Source of the DNA: Candidatus Omnitrophota bacterium
GTDB taxonomy: Bacteria > Omnitrophota > Gorgyraeia > Gygaellales > Profunditerraquicolaceae
DNA length: 34,523 nt
Assembly (NCBI GenBank): GCA_026387455.1
Contig: JAPLLR010000048.1
Location: 1-34,523, forward strand
Reading direction: 5' to 3'
This document shows positions 8,175 to 16,032 of the stretch, piece by piece (the stretch's first letter is position 1; each line of letters opens with the position of its first letter). Below the pieces are notes generated by a model. The model was not told the DNA's origin, ran no database searches, and saw nothing but the letters and a program-made list of their open reading frames with translations. Both the position numbers and the translations under genes were made by a program.

Positions 8175-10463
8175 CTAACACTTTGAATAGCCGCAGGCCT
8201 GGCATTTAACACAGCCTTCTTCGTGGCGCAGGGCTCCTCCGCAATCAGGACACATTCCCACGATATCGCCCAGGTCATTTAGATCCGCCACAGCTGACTC
8301 ATCAAAGCTAGAATGTTTCATCGCTGCCTGCGATATCTCAATAGTGGCACTCACCGGACTGACGTTCACCAGACGCTTCTCCACCACCCGCGCGATAGCA
8401 TCAGCGCAAGAAAATATCCTCTGGCCCTTTTCCCAACTAGGAGAGGGACAGCGAATATTACGCAGCTGCTCAATTATAGACTTGACTTCAATCCCAGAGC
8501 GAAATCCCAATGAAACCAGACGGCCTAAAGCCTCAAGCTGGCTGGCTGCACATCCACCGGCCTTACCCATCTGGGTAAAAAGCTCAAAAGGCTTACCCTC
8601 TTCATCCACATTAATAGTGATATAAAGATTCCCACACCCCGTAGCCACCTTAGTTGTGGTTCCGATAGTAACCTCCGGACGCGGCCGGGGAGCGATCTCT
8701 TTCTTACCACCCACAGTCACAGAATCTTTCTTACCCTCGGCGCGGCCAATATTCAAAACCTGCTCCTCACGACTCTTATCACGGTAAATAGTAATACCCT
8801 TGCACCCTAATTCAAAAGCCACAATGTAAGCCTGGCGGACATCTTCCAGAGTAGCCTCATGCGGAAAATTAATAGTCTTTGAAGTAGCGTTATGTACGTA
8901 TTTCTGAAACGCCGCCTGCATGCGCACATGCCACTCGGGAGTTATATCGTGGGCAGTCACAAAGACCTTCTTTACGTCCTCAGGTATCGCTTTTAAATCA
9001 TGCAAAGGCGTACCATCAGCGATTTTCTCCATTAGCTCGCGACTGTAAAAACCCCGTGCCTTGGCCACTTCCTCGAATAACGGTTCCACTTCCACCAGCT
9101 TGTCATTATCCATAACGTTGCGAAAGAATGACAACGCAAACAAAGGTTCAATTCCCGATGAACAGGGCCCGGCAATGATGCTAATAGTACCGGTAGGGGC
9201 GATAGTGGTAAGAGTGGCGTTACGCAGTTTTAGACCATCTTTTTTATCATAGATGCTTCCCTTAAATGCCGGGAAAGTCCCTTTTTCCTTGCCCAGCTCC
9301 AAAGACTTCTTAACCGACTCATCAAGCACAAAAGACATTACCTTTTCCGCCAAAGCCACTGCCTCATCACTATTATACGGAATACCTAAGCGAATCAGGA
9401 GACTGGCCCATCCCATCACCCCTAAGCCCACCTTACGCGTAGCCTTGGTAGCTTTCTCGATCTCAGCTAGAGGAAATTTATTTACGTCGATGAGATTATC
9501 CAGGAAGTGTGCTGCCAGACGGGTAACCTCGCGTAACCTGTCCCAGTCCACTTCATAACGCGTTCCTATCTGCTTATACAAAACCGTCAAGTTAATAGAG
9601 CCTAGATCACAGCTTTCATAAGGAAGCAACGGCTGCTCACCACAAGGATTTGTGCTTTCAATGGCTCCCAGTTTAGGCGTAGGATTATGCTGGTTGATAC
9701 GGTCGATAAAGATTATTCCCGGCTCTCCGTTCTTATGCGCCTGTTTAACGATAAGATCAAAGACATCCCGAGAATTAAAACGGCCCACCGGCTTATGGGT
9801 ATGCGGGTCGATCAAATCGTAATCTTCGCCTGCCGCAAGTTTTTGCATGAAATCATCGGTCACCGCAACCGAGATATTGAAGTTATTAATCTTCTTGGAA
9901 TCATCCTTACAGCAGATAAACTCCATGATATCCGGATGGTCCACCCGAAGAATCCCCATATTCGCGCCGCGGCGGCTCCCACCCTGCTTGACTGCTTCGG
10001 TGGCAGAATCGTACACCTTCATAAATGATATCGGGCCCGAGGCAACTCCTCCGGTAGATTTTACAACTGCATTCTTAGGACGAAGACGGGAAAAAGAAAA
10101 CCCTGTGCCGCCGCCCGATTTGTGAATAAGGCTGGTGATCTTCAGGGTTTCAAAAATAGATTCCATGGAATCATGAATGGGCAACGTGAAGCAGGCGCTT
10201 AGCTGTCCCAGATCCTTGCCGGCATTCATCAGGCACGGTGAGTTCGGCAGAAACTCAAGTTGGGTCATGATATCATAAAAAGACTGCGCTAGATCGAGGA
10301 CCTCTTTATCGGTTTTGCCGTAGAGCTTGTCCGCGCTGGCAATTGCCTCCGCGACACGGCGAAAGAGTTCCTCAGGAGTCTCTATCACCTTGCCCTGATC
10401 ATCTTTCAAAAGGTACCTTCTCTCCAGCACCTTCAGGGCGTTTGCGTTAAGTTTCAATCCCAT
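8175..10463 (-). CDS. nrdJ: Adenosylcobalamin-dependent (class II) ribonucleotide reductase
   Basis: This cytoplasmic enzyme reduces ribonucleotides to deoxyribonucleotides using an adenosylcobalamin-generated thiyl radical. The 762-residue protein shows LPNSPCLMNAG (about residues 72-82), the redox cysteine C91 in SACFTLP, and the active-site motif N272-P-C274-G-E276, where C274 is the expected radical cysteine. C285, 11 residues later, is the likely disulfide partner of C91; the same spacing is known in class II enzymes. The C-terminus ends in a Cys-rich zinc-ribbon-like tail (CPDCGGALRHEEGC, then CVKCQACGYSKC), as in many NrdJ proteins. There is no ATP-cone at the N-terminus. GGAGG precedes the ATG, and a strong promoter with paired NrdR boxes lies upstream. 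No cobalamin riboswitch is seen. Confidence 0.96.
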   Translation of the reverse strand: MGLKLNANALKVLERRYLLKDDQGKVIETPEELFRRVAEAIASADKLYGKTDKEVLDLAQSFYDIMTQLEFLPNSPCLMNAGKDLGQLSACFTLPIHDSMESIFETLKITSLIHKSGGGTGFSFSRLRPKNAVVKSTGGVASGPISFMKVYDSATEAVKQGGSRRGANMGILRVDHPDIMEFICCKDDSKKINNFNISVAVTDDFMQKLAAGEDYDLIDPHTHKPVGRFNSRDVFDLIVKQAHKNGEPGIIFIDRINQHNPTPKLGAIESTNPCGEQPLLPYESCDLGSINLTVLYKQIGTRYEVDWDRLREVTRLAAHFLDNLIDVNKFPLAEIEKATKATRKVGLGVMGWASLLIRLGIPYNSDEAVALAEKVMSFVLDESVKKSLELGKEKGTFPAFKGSIYDKKDGLKLRNATLTTIAPTGTISIIAGPCSSGIEPLFALSFFRNVMDNDKLVEVEPLFEEVAKARGFYSRELMEKIADGTPLHDLKAIPEDVKKVFVTAHDITPEWHVRMQAAFQKYVHNATSKTINFPHEATLEDVRQAYIVAFELGCKGITIYRDKSREEQVLNIGRAEGKKDSVTVGGKKEIAPRPRPEVTIGTTTKVATGCGNLYITINVDEEGKPFELFTQMGKAGGCAASQLEALGRLVSLGFRSGIEVKSIIEQLRNIRCPSPSWEKGQRIFSCADAIARVVEKRLVNVSPVSATIEISQAAMKHSSFDESAVADLNDLGDIVGMCPDCGGALRHEEGCVKCQACGYSKC

Positions 10464-10517
10464 TTTTCCTCCACTTAGTAAAAAAAATTAAGACGAAAGT
10501 TCTAACATTAGCAAAAA

Positions 10518-10546
10518 ATTATAACCCGGCAACATTTTATTGTCAA
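10518..10546 (-). promoter_or_regulatory. Consensus sigma70 promoter for nrdJ
   Basis: On the minus strand TTGACA (10541-10546) and TATAAT (10518-10523) are both perfect consensus hexamers with a 17-bp spacer. Transcription would start near 10511, giving a leader of about 48 bases before the nrdJ ATG. Confidence 0.85.
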
Positions 10547-10554
10547 GACAAAAA

Positions 10555-10570
10555 TACAACAGGTTGTGTA
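10555..10570 (-). promoter_or_regulatory. NrdR-box-like palindrome, promoter-proximal
   Basis: On the minus strand this reads TACACAACCTGTTGTA, an imperfect palindrome matching the known NrdR consensus (acaCwAtATaTwGtgt) at about 12 of 16 positions. It lies 8 bp upstream of the -35 hexamer of nrdJ and is paired with a second copy 31 bp away. NrdR is the usual repressor of ribonucleotide reductase genes; nrdR itself is not in the window. Confidence 0.65.
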
Positions 10571-10585
10571 TCTCTTTGGCAAGCA

Positions 10586-10601
10586 TACTACAAATTGTGT
10601 A
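10586..10601 (-). promoter_or_regulatory. NrdR-box-like palindrome, promoter-distal
   Basis: On the minus strand this reads TACACAATTTGTAGTA, matching the NrdR consensus at about 13 of 16 positions. Its centre is exactly 31 bp from the other box, about three helical turns, which is the usual tandem arrangement for NrdR. Confidence 0.68.
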
Positions 10602-10614
10602 GGAACCGCTGTTC

Positions 10615-11649
10615 TTATCGAGGAGCTTGCAACGCTTTACAGGACTCGCGGATGACTAACTCAGCAGGCAAAAATATTTTCTTAAACGCGCTCTTTTTCT
10701 TGGCGTTCATCAATTGGTTCAGCTCTTTCACTGATTCCTCAGCCATTTTTATCAGCGGTTGCCTTACGGTAGTCAACGCCACCGGACCATACAAGCCAGA
10801 AGGATTATCGTCAAACCCCACCACAGACAGATCATTGGGAATATTCTTCCCCGCCTCTCTTACCACGGCCATCACTTCAAGCGCCATGGCATCAGAGGCC
10901 ACAAAAACCGCAGTCGCGGGATCCGGCATCTTGATCAATTTCTCAGCTGCCTGCCTGGCTTGTCCACGAGAGTAGTCCGTCTTGAATACCAACTTTTCAT
11001 TAAAAGGAATCTTGTTCTTGGCCAGCGCGCTCTTATAACCCTCGAAACGCTGGGCAGCAGCCTGGGTGACTGTGTCTCCTGCGATATGCGCGATTTTTCT
11101 GTGCCCCAACGACACCAGATAATTCACCGCGTTCTCAGCGCCTACGGCGTTGTCGATAGCGATACAGGGTACATCCAAATCCTCGATATAATTATTGATC
11201 ACCACGCAGGGAATCTTAGTCTGGAGAGCCTCTTCAAGCTGATGCCGATTACCGATGATATCGGCGAAGATTATCCCGCCTACGCCTTTAATATTCAAGG
11301 GAGCCCTGGTGTCAGTAAGGTGCAGCAATAGATCCAGCTTCAACGCGTCGCAAAGCGTACCCACGCCGCGGATCAGCTCCAAAACGTAGAAAGAATAAAA
11401 CACACCCTCGTAGCGCGGCACGACCAAAGCCACAACATTGCTTTTTCCGGTCGCCAGCCGCTGAGCAAAAATCGAAGGCTGGAACTTAAGCTCTTTAACA
11501 GCATTCATCACTCTTACACGGTTTTTCTCTTTTACCGTGTTCATCTTGTTGATCACGCGCGAAACGGTAGTAATAGATACACCGGCGAGTTTTGCTACAT
11601 CCTCTATGGAAATTGCTCTGTTTGCTGCGAGGTTTCTGGTGCGAGTCAT
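10615..11649 (-). CDS. LacI family transcriptional regulator
   Basis: A 344-residue LacI/GalR-type regulator. The N-terminal helix-turn-helix spans about residues 14-33 (SIEDVAKLAGVSITTVSRVI), followed by the hinge helix region ending in QRLATGKS. A periplasmic-binding-protein-like sugar-sensing domain follows (about residues 68-340), with the family segment GHRKIAHIAGD and, further on, AVFVASDAMALEVMAVVREAGKNIPNDLSVVGFDD. It comes 22 bases after the coiled-coil gene and is probably the last gene of the ROK transcript. It ends just before the nrdJ regulatory region. Its closeness to the sugar locus (14,395-25,744) makes that locus a candidate target; the ligand is unknown. Confidence 0.93.
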   Translation of the reverse strand: MTRTRNLAANRAISIEDVAKLAGVSITTVSRVINKMNTVKEKNRVRVMNAVKELKFQPSIFAQRLATGKSNVVALVVPRYEGVFYSFYVLELIRGVGTLCDALKLDLLLHLTDTRAPLNIKGVGGIIFADIIGNRHQLEEALQTKIPCVVINNYIEDLDVPCIAIDNAVGAENAVNYLVSLGHRKIAHIAGDTVTQAAAQRFEGYKSALAKNKIPFNEKLVFKTDYSRGQARQAAEKLIKMPDPATAVFVASDAMALEVMAVVREAGKNIPNDLSVVGFDDNPSGLYGPVALTTVRQPLIKMAEESVKELNQLMNAKKKSAFKKIFLPAELVIRESCKALQAPR

Positions 11650-11671
11650 ATATAGAAAAGCTATTAAAGCT

Positions 11672-12961
11672 TTATTTGATTAAATCGCCGATCTTGATAG
11701 GCACATCCTGCTTCTTAATATCGCAGGCAGTTACGTTTTTGCTTATCTTAATAACTTCAATAATACCTATCTTTTTCTCGTACCTATTCACTGAGAAGAT
11801 ATCACCCATCTTTATTCCGGCTCCGGAAGCATCGCCTATATTAATAATTACAAAGTTATTTACTTTGTTCACTGCGATGACCTCACCCAAAGAGGCTGGA
11901 ACAAGAATAGGAGCCGCAGGTGCGGGTGCGGGTCTATTCATCAACTCCAACCCCGCGCCTTGAGGCCTCACAACTATCGCGGGAAGCTCAATAGAACTTT
12001 TTCTAGACGGAACCTGTGCAGCCTGAAAGCGCGCAGCAGGCCTTGGCATTTCATCGCTAGAGCCGCCCTTACCATCCAATCTGCCTTTCAGCTCATCCAG
12101 CTGGGATAAATTATTATTAAGCAGCGCCTCCATATCCTTGAATTTAATTTCAAGGCCGGACCTGTCTTCCTGCGCCTGCTTGAGCTTCTCTTCAAGTTGT
12201 GTCTTACGCGAATTAAGGTTCTCAATCTGGCGGATTAATGCGGCATTCTCATTCTTGATTGTCTTAAAATTCTCCTCGATTTTCATCTTATCGTTTTTCT
12301 CGATAACCAGGTCCTGAGAAATGCTGTTTATCATCCTCTTATTGTCTTCCAGCTGCTGCTCTATCTTCCTCTTTTCGTCATCCAACTGGCGCTGCATCAT
12401 CTTTTTATCATATTCCATCTGACGCCTGGCATCTTCATTCTCGCGCTTCAGGCTCTTTATCTGAAGGTCTAATGTGCCTTTATCCATCTCCAGCTGTCCA
12501 TTGGCGATAGCTGTAGATTTTAATTCTTTGCGCACATTAGCAAGCTGCATCTCGAGATCCATCTTTTCCTGCAAGATGCCTGCCCAGTAAGCGTCATTTG
12601 TCTGAGGCGCCGCCTGCTGAACCGGCGTAGTAACCTTAGGCCTCGAGGAGCTAGCCTCCTTCAATTTCTCGACCAGCTCATCCTTTGCCTTATTAACTAA
12701 CTCGTATTTACTCTGAAGTTCCTCTTTTTCCTTCGAAACCTTCCTCAGGTCATTATTCAAAGAGGTGATCTTGGTTTCATAAGAACGTAGACTAGTTTCA
12801 AGGGAACCGACTTTATTTTCAAAGGAGATCTTCTCTTTTTGCAGATCATTGCGCTCGCGAATCAGATCCTGTTTGGCTTTTAAAGCTTGGGCAAGAAAAA
12901 CTGCGCAAATAAGGATAATACCAACCAATCCGAATAACATAAATTTCGCTTTTTGTTCCAT
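11672..12961 (-). CDS. Membrane-anchored coiled-coil protein with small C-terminal beta domain
   Basis: A 429-residue protein I do not recognise as a named family. It has one N-terminal transmembrane helix (about residues 7-27: FMLFGLVGIILICAVFLAQA) and a long charged heptad-rich coiled coil (about 27-305). An Ala/Pro-rich linker with PAPAPAAP (about 310-355) follows. The C-terminal domain of about 72 residues starts LGEVIAVNKVNNFVIINIGD and contains GIKMGDIFSV, resembling small beta-barrel domains of the FlgT-C type. The likely topology is N-in with the coiled coil in the periplasm. GGGAGG precedes the ATG by three bases. It sits between a ROK and a LacI regulator, so it may be a constitutive envelope-structure gene carried along, or part of the sugar system. 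Function unknown. Confidence 0.8.
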   Translation of the reverse strand: MEQKAKFMLFGLVGIILICAVFLAQALKAKQDLIRERNDLQKEKISFENKVGSLETSLRSYETKITSLNNDLRKVSKEKEELQSKYELVNKAKDELVEKLKEASSSRPKVTTPVQQAAPQTNDAYWAGILQEKMDLEMQLANVRKELKSTAIANGQLEMDKGTLDLQIKSLKRENEDARRQMEYDKKMMQRQLDDEKRKIEQQLEDNKRMINSISQDLVIEKNDKMKIEENFKTIKNENAALIRQIENLNSRKTQLEEKLKQAQEDRSGLEIKFKDMEALLNNNLSQLDELKGRLDGKGGSSDEMPRPAARFQAAQVPSRKSSIELPAIVVRPQGAGLELMNRPAPAPAAPILVPASLGEVIAVNKVNNFVIINIGDASGAGIKMGDIFSVNRYEKKIGIIEVIKISKNVTACDIKKQDVPIKIGDLIK

Positions 12962-13001
12962 GGTCCTCCCTTCAAAGTATCTTATAAATAATCCCCTGGA
13001 A

Positions 13002-14237
13002 TTACCAAAGCCTTCCGAACGCCTTTTGCATCACAAGGCTTGCCGCGCCCAACGCCACCGCGTTCTCCCGCAACTGAGAATAAACTATTCTTATGTCATC
13101 AGTGGCTTCTCTAAAAGCCCATTCTTTAACCGTAGCGGCTACGTCTTTCAAGAATTCCTCTCCCGCCTCCTCGAACCCACCGCCAATAACCACTGCCTGC
13201 GGATTAAGCAAATTCACCAGATACGCAATCCTTACTCCCATGCGCGTCGCCGCTTTTTTAAGAACTGCCCTTGCCAACGCGTCATTTGCCCGGCCTGCCA
13301 TGAATATGCTTTTTAAATCCAAAGTATCGGCAGTCGTCGATGTAAGAGTATAGAAATCCTGCGCCTTTATTAATTCTCGCGCCAGGACCGCCTTCATGTC
13401 CGCGGTAATCCCAAGATCTATATCCCAGCGTTTTAGAAAGCAGGGATTTCCCGCCTCACAATTAAAGGCGGTATCTTCTTTGTAATTGTAAACCGACAGC
13501 TCTCCGGCATACCCTTGGGCCCCGCGGTAAACCTCGCCGTTAATCATAATCCCGCAGCCCACACCCGAAAACATATAAAGAACGTTTTTAATATTGCTAT
13601 CTAAATTATGCCAGTGCTCTCCGAAACAGGCACTGGTCGCGTCATTCTCGATAAGAGCAGGCAGATCGAATTCCTTTTCCATCAATTCGCGTAGCGGCAA
13701 ATCCACCGACTCATAAGTATAATACCCGCCTACGCGCTGCGGCCAGTGGATAGTGCCGCTTACCTTATGGATCAGTCCGGCGATGCCCACGCCCACGCCG
13801 ATAATATCGGACGTATAATCTTTAGAGCGCCGTAAAATTTCTCTGACAATCTCTAAAAGGCAATCACCAATCTCTCTGACTGATGCATTGGGGCGGGCGA
13901 TCTGAGTCTTGGTGACGATATTGCCTTTTAAATCCACCAGCAGACCGACCATGTTCATCAGGTTCAAGCCAACCCCAACCACGAATCCGGCGCGCGGATT
14001 CAGATCCAACAATACCGGCCTTCTGCCGCCTTCCGAAACATCAAGCTCTTTCTCGTACACCACATTACGCTTGATGAACTCATCGATGTAATTAGAGATG
14101 GTGACTACATTTATGCCCATCTCTTTGGAGATATCAGGACGGCTTATAGGCCCGTGCTTGCGTACAATCTCCAATATGTCAATATTACGCCGCTCTTTCT
14201 CGGTATAGTCTTCTTTCTGTAAATCTATCTCGCGCAT
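13002..14237 (-). CDS. ROK family transcriptional regulator (NagC/XylR-like)
   Basis: A 411-residue protein with an N-terminal winged helix-turn-helix (about residues 15-70: RKHGPISRPDISKEMGINVVTISNYI) and a C-terminal ROK sugar-kinase-like domain (about 85-405). ROK signatures are VGVGIAGLI (about 148-156), the END motif at 197-199, and GVGCGIMINGEVYRGAQGYAGEL (about 225-247). The kinase-type zinc site is degraded: only C260 and C266 remain of the usual CxCGxxGCxE, and the zinc-binding His after GEI/GEL is replaced (GELSVY). A repressor with an allosteric sugar site and no kinase activity is most likely. It has its own promoter (14344-14372) and probably leads the transcript ROK, coiled-coil protein, LacI. 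The ligand is unknown. Confidence 0.92.
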   Translation of the reverse strand: MREIDLQKEDYTEKERRNIDILEIVRKHGPISRPDISKEMGINVVTISNYIDEFIKRNVVYEKELDVSEGGRRPVLLDLNPRAGFVVGVGLNLMNMVGLLVDLKGNIVTKTQIARPNASVREIGDCLLEIVREILRRSKDYTSDIIGVGVGIAGLIHKVSGTIHWPQRVGGYYTYESVDLPLRELMEKEFDLPALIENDATSACFGEHWHNLDSNIKNVLYMFSGVGCGIMINGEVYRGAQGYAGELSVYNYKEDTAFNCEAGNPCFLKRWDIDLGITADMKAVLARELIKAQDFYTLTSTTADTLDLKSIFMAGRANDALARAVLKKAATRMGVRIAYLVNLLNPQAVVIGGGFEEAGEEFLKDVAATVKEWAFREATDDIRIVYSQLRENAVALGAASLVMQKAFGRLW

Positions 14238-14296
14238 CCGGCTTTATTCAAGTCTTTCCCCGTGGCAAATCTTTTAGAATTTTAACGCTAAACTTT

Positions 14297-14321
14297 GTAT
14301 TTGTAACCCTGCGATAAATAC
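14297..14321. promoter_or_regulatory. Inverted repeat in ROK leader, possible operator
   Basis: GTATTT (14297-14302) and AAATAC (14316-14321) form a 25-bp inverted repeat downstream of the predicted ROK-gene promoter. Its position would suit autoregulation, but no second copy near the sugar operon was found, so the role is tentative. Confidence 0.25.
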
Positions 14322-14343
14322 GAATATATTGTGGCTTGAATCA

Positions 14344-14372
14344 TTTATACTACTAAATACTGCGTAAGTCAA
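14344..14372 (-). promoter_or_regulatory. Sigma70-type promoter for the ROK gene
   Basis: On the minus strand TTGACT (14367-14372) and TATAAA (14344-14349), each 5 of 6 to consensus, are spaced 17 bp apart in the 157-bp gap after the TPR gene. The rest of that gap shows only the inverted repeat noted at 14297-14321. Confidence 0.65.
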
Positions 14373-14394
14373 GTAAATTTAACGATTAAGAGAA

Positions 14395-16032
14395 TTAACG
14401 CACATCGACCATGCTGAAATCGCGGTCGATGATGTCTGGGGGAGAGACGATGACAATGAAAACCTCTTTTGTCCCGGTTTCACTGTAGGCAGTCTTAAAT
14501 CCAACTTTGTCCGAGCCGGGCTTAGCCGAGCCGGTATTACCTGACCAGTAATATTCCATGATTACCTGCATGCATCCGGCAGTGTAAGATACGGCACTGG
14601 ATAAAATATCCACTTCTTCTTCAACATTTACCTCTGAAGGCCCGTAGTGCAGGCCTACCTTGGTCATATCAAAACGACTGTTCTCCGGCTTGAGAGAAGC
14701 ATCAAGAAAAGTCTTGAGGTTTAATTCAATGGGTAAATTTCCGCTAAGCTCCTGCTGACGGGCATTGACCAAAGCAATAGTTTCCTTGTAAAGCCCCGCG
14801 GCAAGAGTCAGAGCTTTTGCGTAATAGTCTTTTGCCTTTACCGATTCCTCCTGCCACTGGCTCAACAATCCTAAATGATACATTGCCGAAATCACCTGAG
14901 GCGATACTTTTTCCTTATTGGCCAGCTTCTGAAAATATTCTTTTGCCCTCTCCTTATCGCGCAGGGCATAAGCGCTGATCAATCCGATCTTATACAATGA
15001 TTCATCAGTATGCGGGGTCTCGGGGAAACGTTTGAGCAGCTCGATATACATTTCACGGGCCTGTTTCCAAAGCTTGCCTTTTTCAAGATTCCAAGCGCGT
15101 ATATACAACAACTCTTCATCAAATACCTGCGGGCCTGCGGCAACCTCAAGCTTCGTGAACATCTTTTCGGCATATTCCGGATCGCTCATGGAAGTATCAT
15201 TATAGCTGAAAGACTTGGCAATATTTTTTAAAACCGCGACTATTGCCTCAAGGTTACCCTCTTTGATTAACCGCTGGACATAGGCGTTATATACCTCTTC
15301 CGATAAATCAAGGTTCGCTTCTTTATAGAAACTTTCAGCAAGCTTTGACAGCTCTTCGGTCTTAACCTCAGCTCCGGTCACTTTGCTGATATAGATTCGA
15401 TAAAGCTCTCTTGCTCTGGCTTTCTCTCCAGCGGCAAGCAGTTTATCGGCGGATAATTTCACCGGCTCTAGATCTACGGCACTTTTAGCGTATTCGGTGG
15501 CTGACTGCATCAAACCAGTTAGCGCATCCATGCTGGAGACATCTTCCTGGGCACTATAATACCGCCACAAAAGCAGACGGGAATAAACATGCACCGGGTC
15601 ATAGACCGCGGTAGCCTTGACCGCAGCAAAGGCACTAGCCGTTAATTCCTCGCGATACGCGCTTCCCTGATTAAAATACTCATCCCAAGCCTGGCTTCTT
15701 TCAAGACAGGCTAGCTGATAATAACGGGTAAGCGCAGCATAATAATGTAACGGCGCGGCAGCCAGCTGTTTCTTGGCCAGCAGACTCTTTAAGAAACCCA
15801 CTATCTCGTTATACTTACCTTCGCAGCAGCAGCAATCCTGAAGCTCATCAAACCTATTAGTTATATCAGTAACCGACTTTGTCTCAGCGATATCAGTCTT
15901 TAAAACCAAGTCGCATTTGGACTGGGGATCCTGACTACACTTTTTATCACAAGGTAAATTCTCGGCAAAACAAAAACTCGACGTAAGAAACATCACCGCA
16001 AAACAGGCAAAAGTTCTCTGTATGTAATTCAT
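14395..16032 (-). CDS. Secreted TPR-repeat protein with N-terminal cysteine cluster
   Basis: A 545-residue exported protein of unknown function. The signal peptide covers about residues 1-23 (cleavage near FCFA/EN). The next segment is cysteine-rich: C28, C32 and C40, then four consecutive cysteines C67-C70. Helical tetratricopeptide-like repeats fill about residues 80-440 (for example REMYIELLKRFPETPHTDESLYKIG and RAKEYFQKLANKEK). The last 100 residues look like a separate beta-rich domain. The ATG overlaps the stop of the TIM-barrel gene by 4 bp, so it belongs to the same transcript and is its last gene. It may be a scaffold holding enzymes of the locus in the periplasm, but that is inference. 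No catalytic motif is visible. Confidence 0.8.
   Translation of the reverse strand: MNYIQRTFACFAVMFLTSSFCFAENLPCDKKCSQDPQSKCDLVLKTDIAETKSVTDITNRFDELQDCCCCEGKYNEIVGFLKSLLAKKQLAAAPLHYYAALTRYYQLACLERSQAWDEYFNQGSAYREELTASAFAAVKATAVYDPVHVYSRLLLWRYYSAQEDVSSMDALTGLMQSATEYAKSAVDLEPVKLSADKLLAAGEKARARELYRIYISKVTGAEVKTEELSKLAESFYKEANLDLSEEVYNAYVQRLIKEGNLEAIVAVLKNIAKSFSYNDTSMSDPEYAEKMFTKLEVAAGPQVFDEELLYIRAWNLEKGKLWKQAREMYIELLKRFPETPHTDESLYKIGLISAYALRDKERAKEYFQKLANKEKVSPQVISAMYHLGLLSQWQEESVKAKDYYAKALTLAAGLYKETIALVNARQQELSGNLPIELNLKTFLDASLKPENSRFDMTKVGLHYGPSEVNVEEEVDILSSAVSYTAGCMQVIMEYYWSGNTGSAKPGSDKVGFKTAYSETGTKEVFIVIVSPPDIIDRDFSMVDVR

Noticed and set aside
10464-10614. Cobalamin riboswitch upstream of nrdJ
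   Set aside because: The 151-bp gap is taken up by the promoter and NrdR-like boxes; no B12-box or multi-stem fold is visible, and the leader is only about 48 bases.
10759-11331. Plus-strand open frame of 190 codons
   Set aside because: Lies fully antisense to the LacI-family gene and has no protein-like features (His/Arg/Ile-rich shadow).
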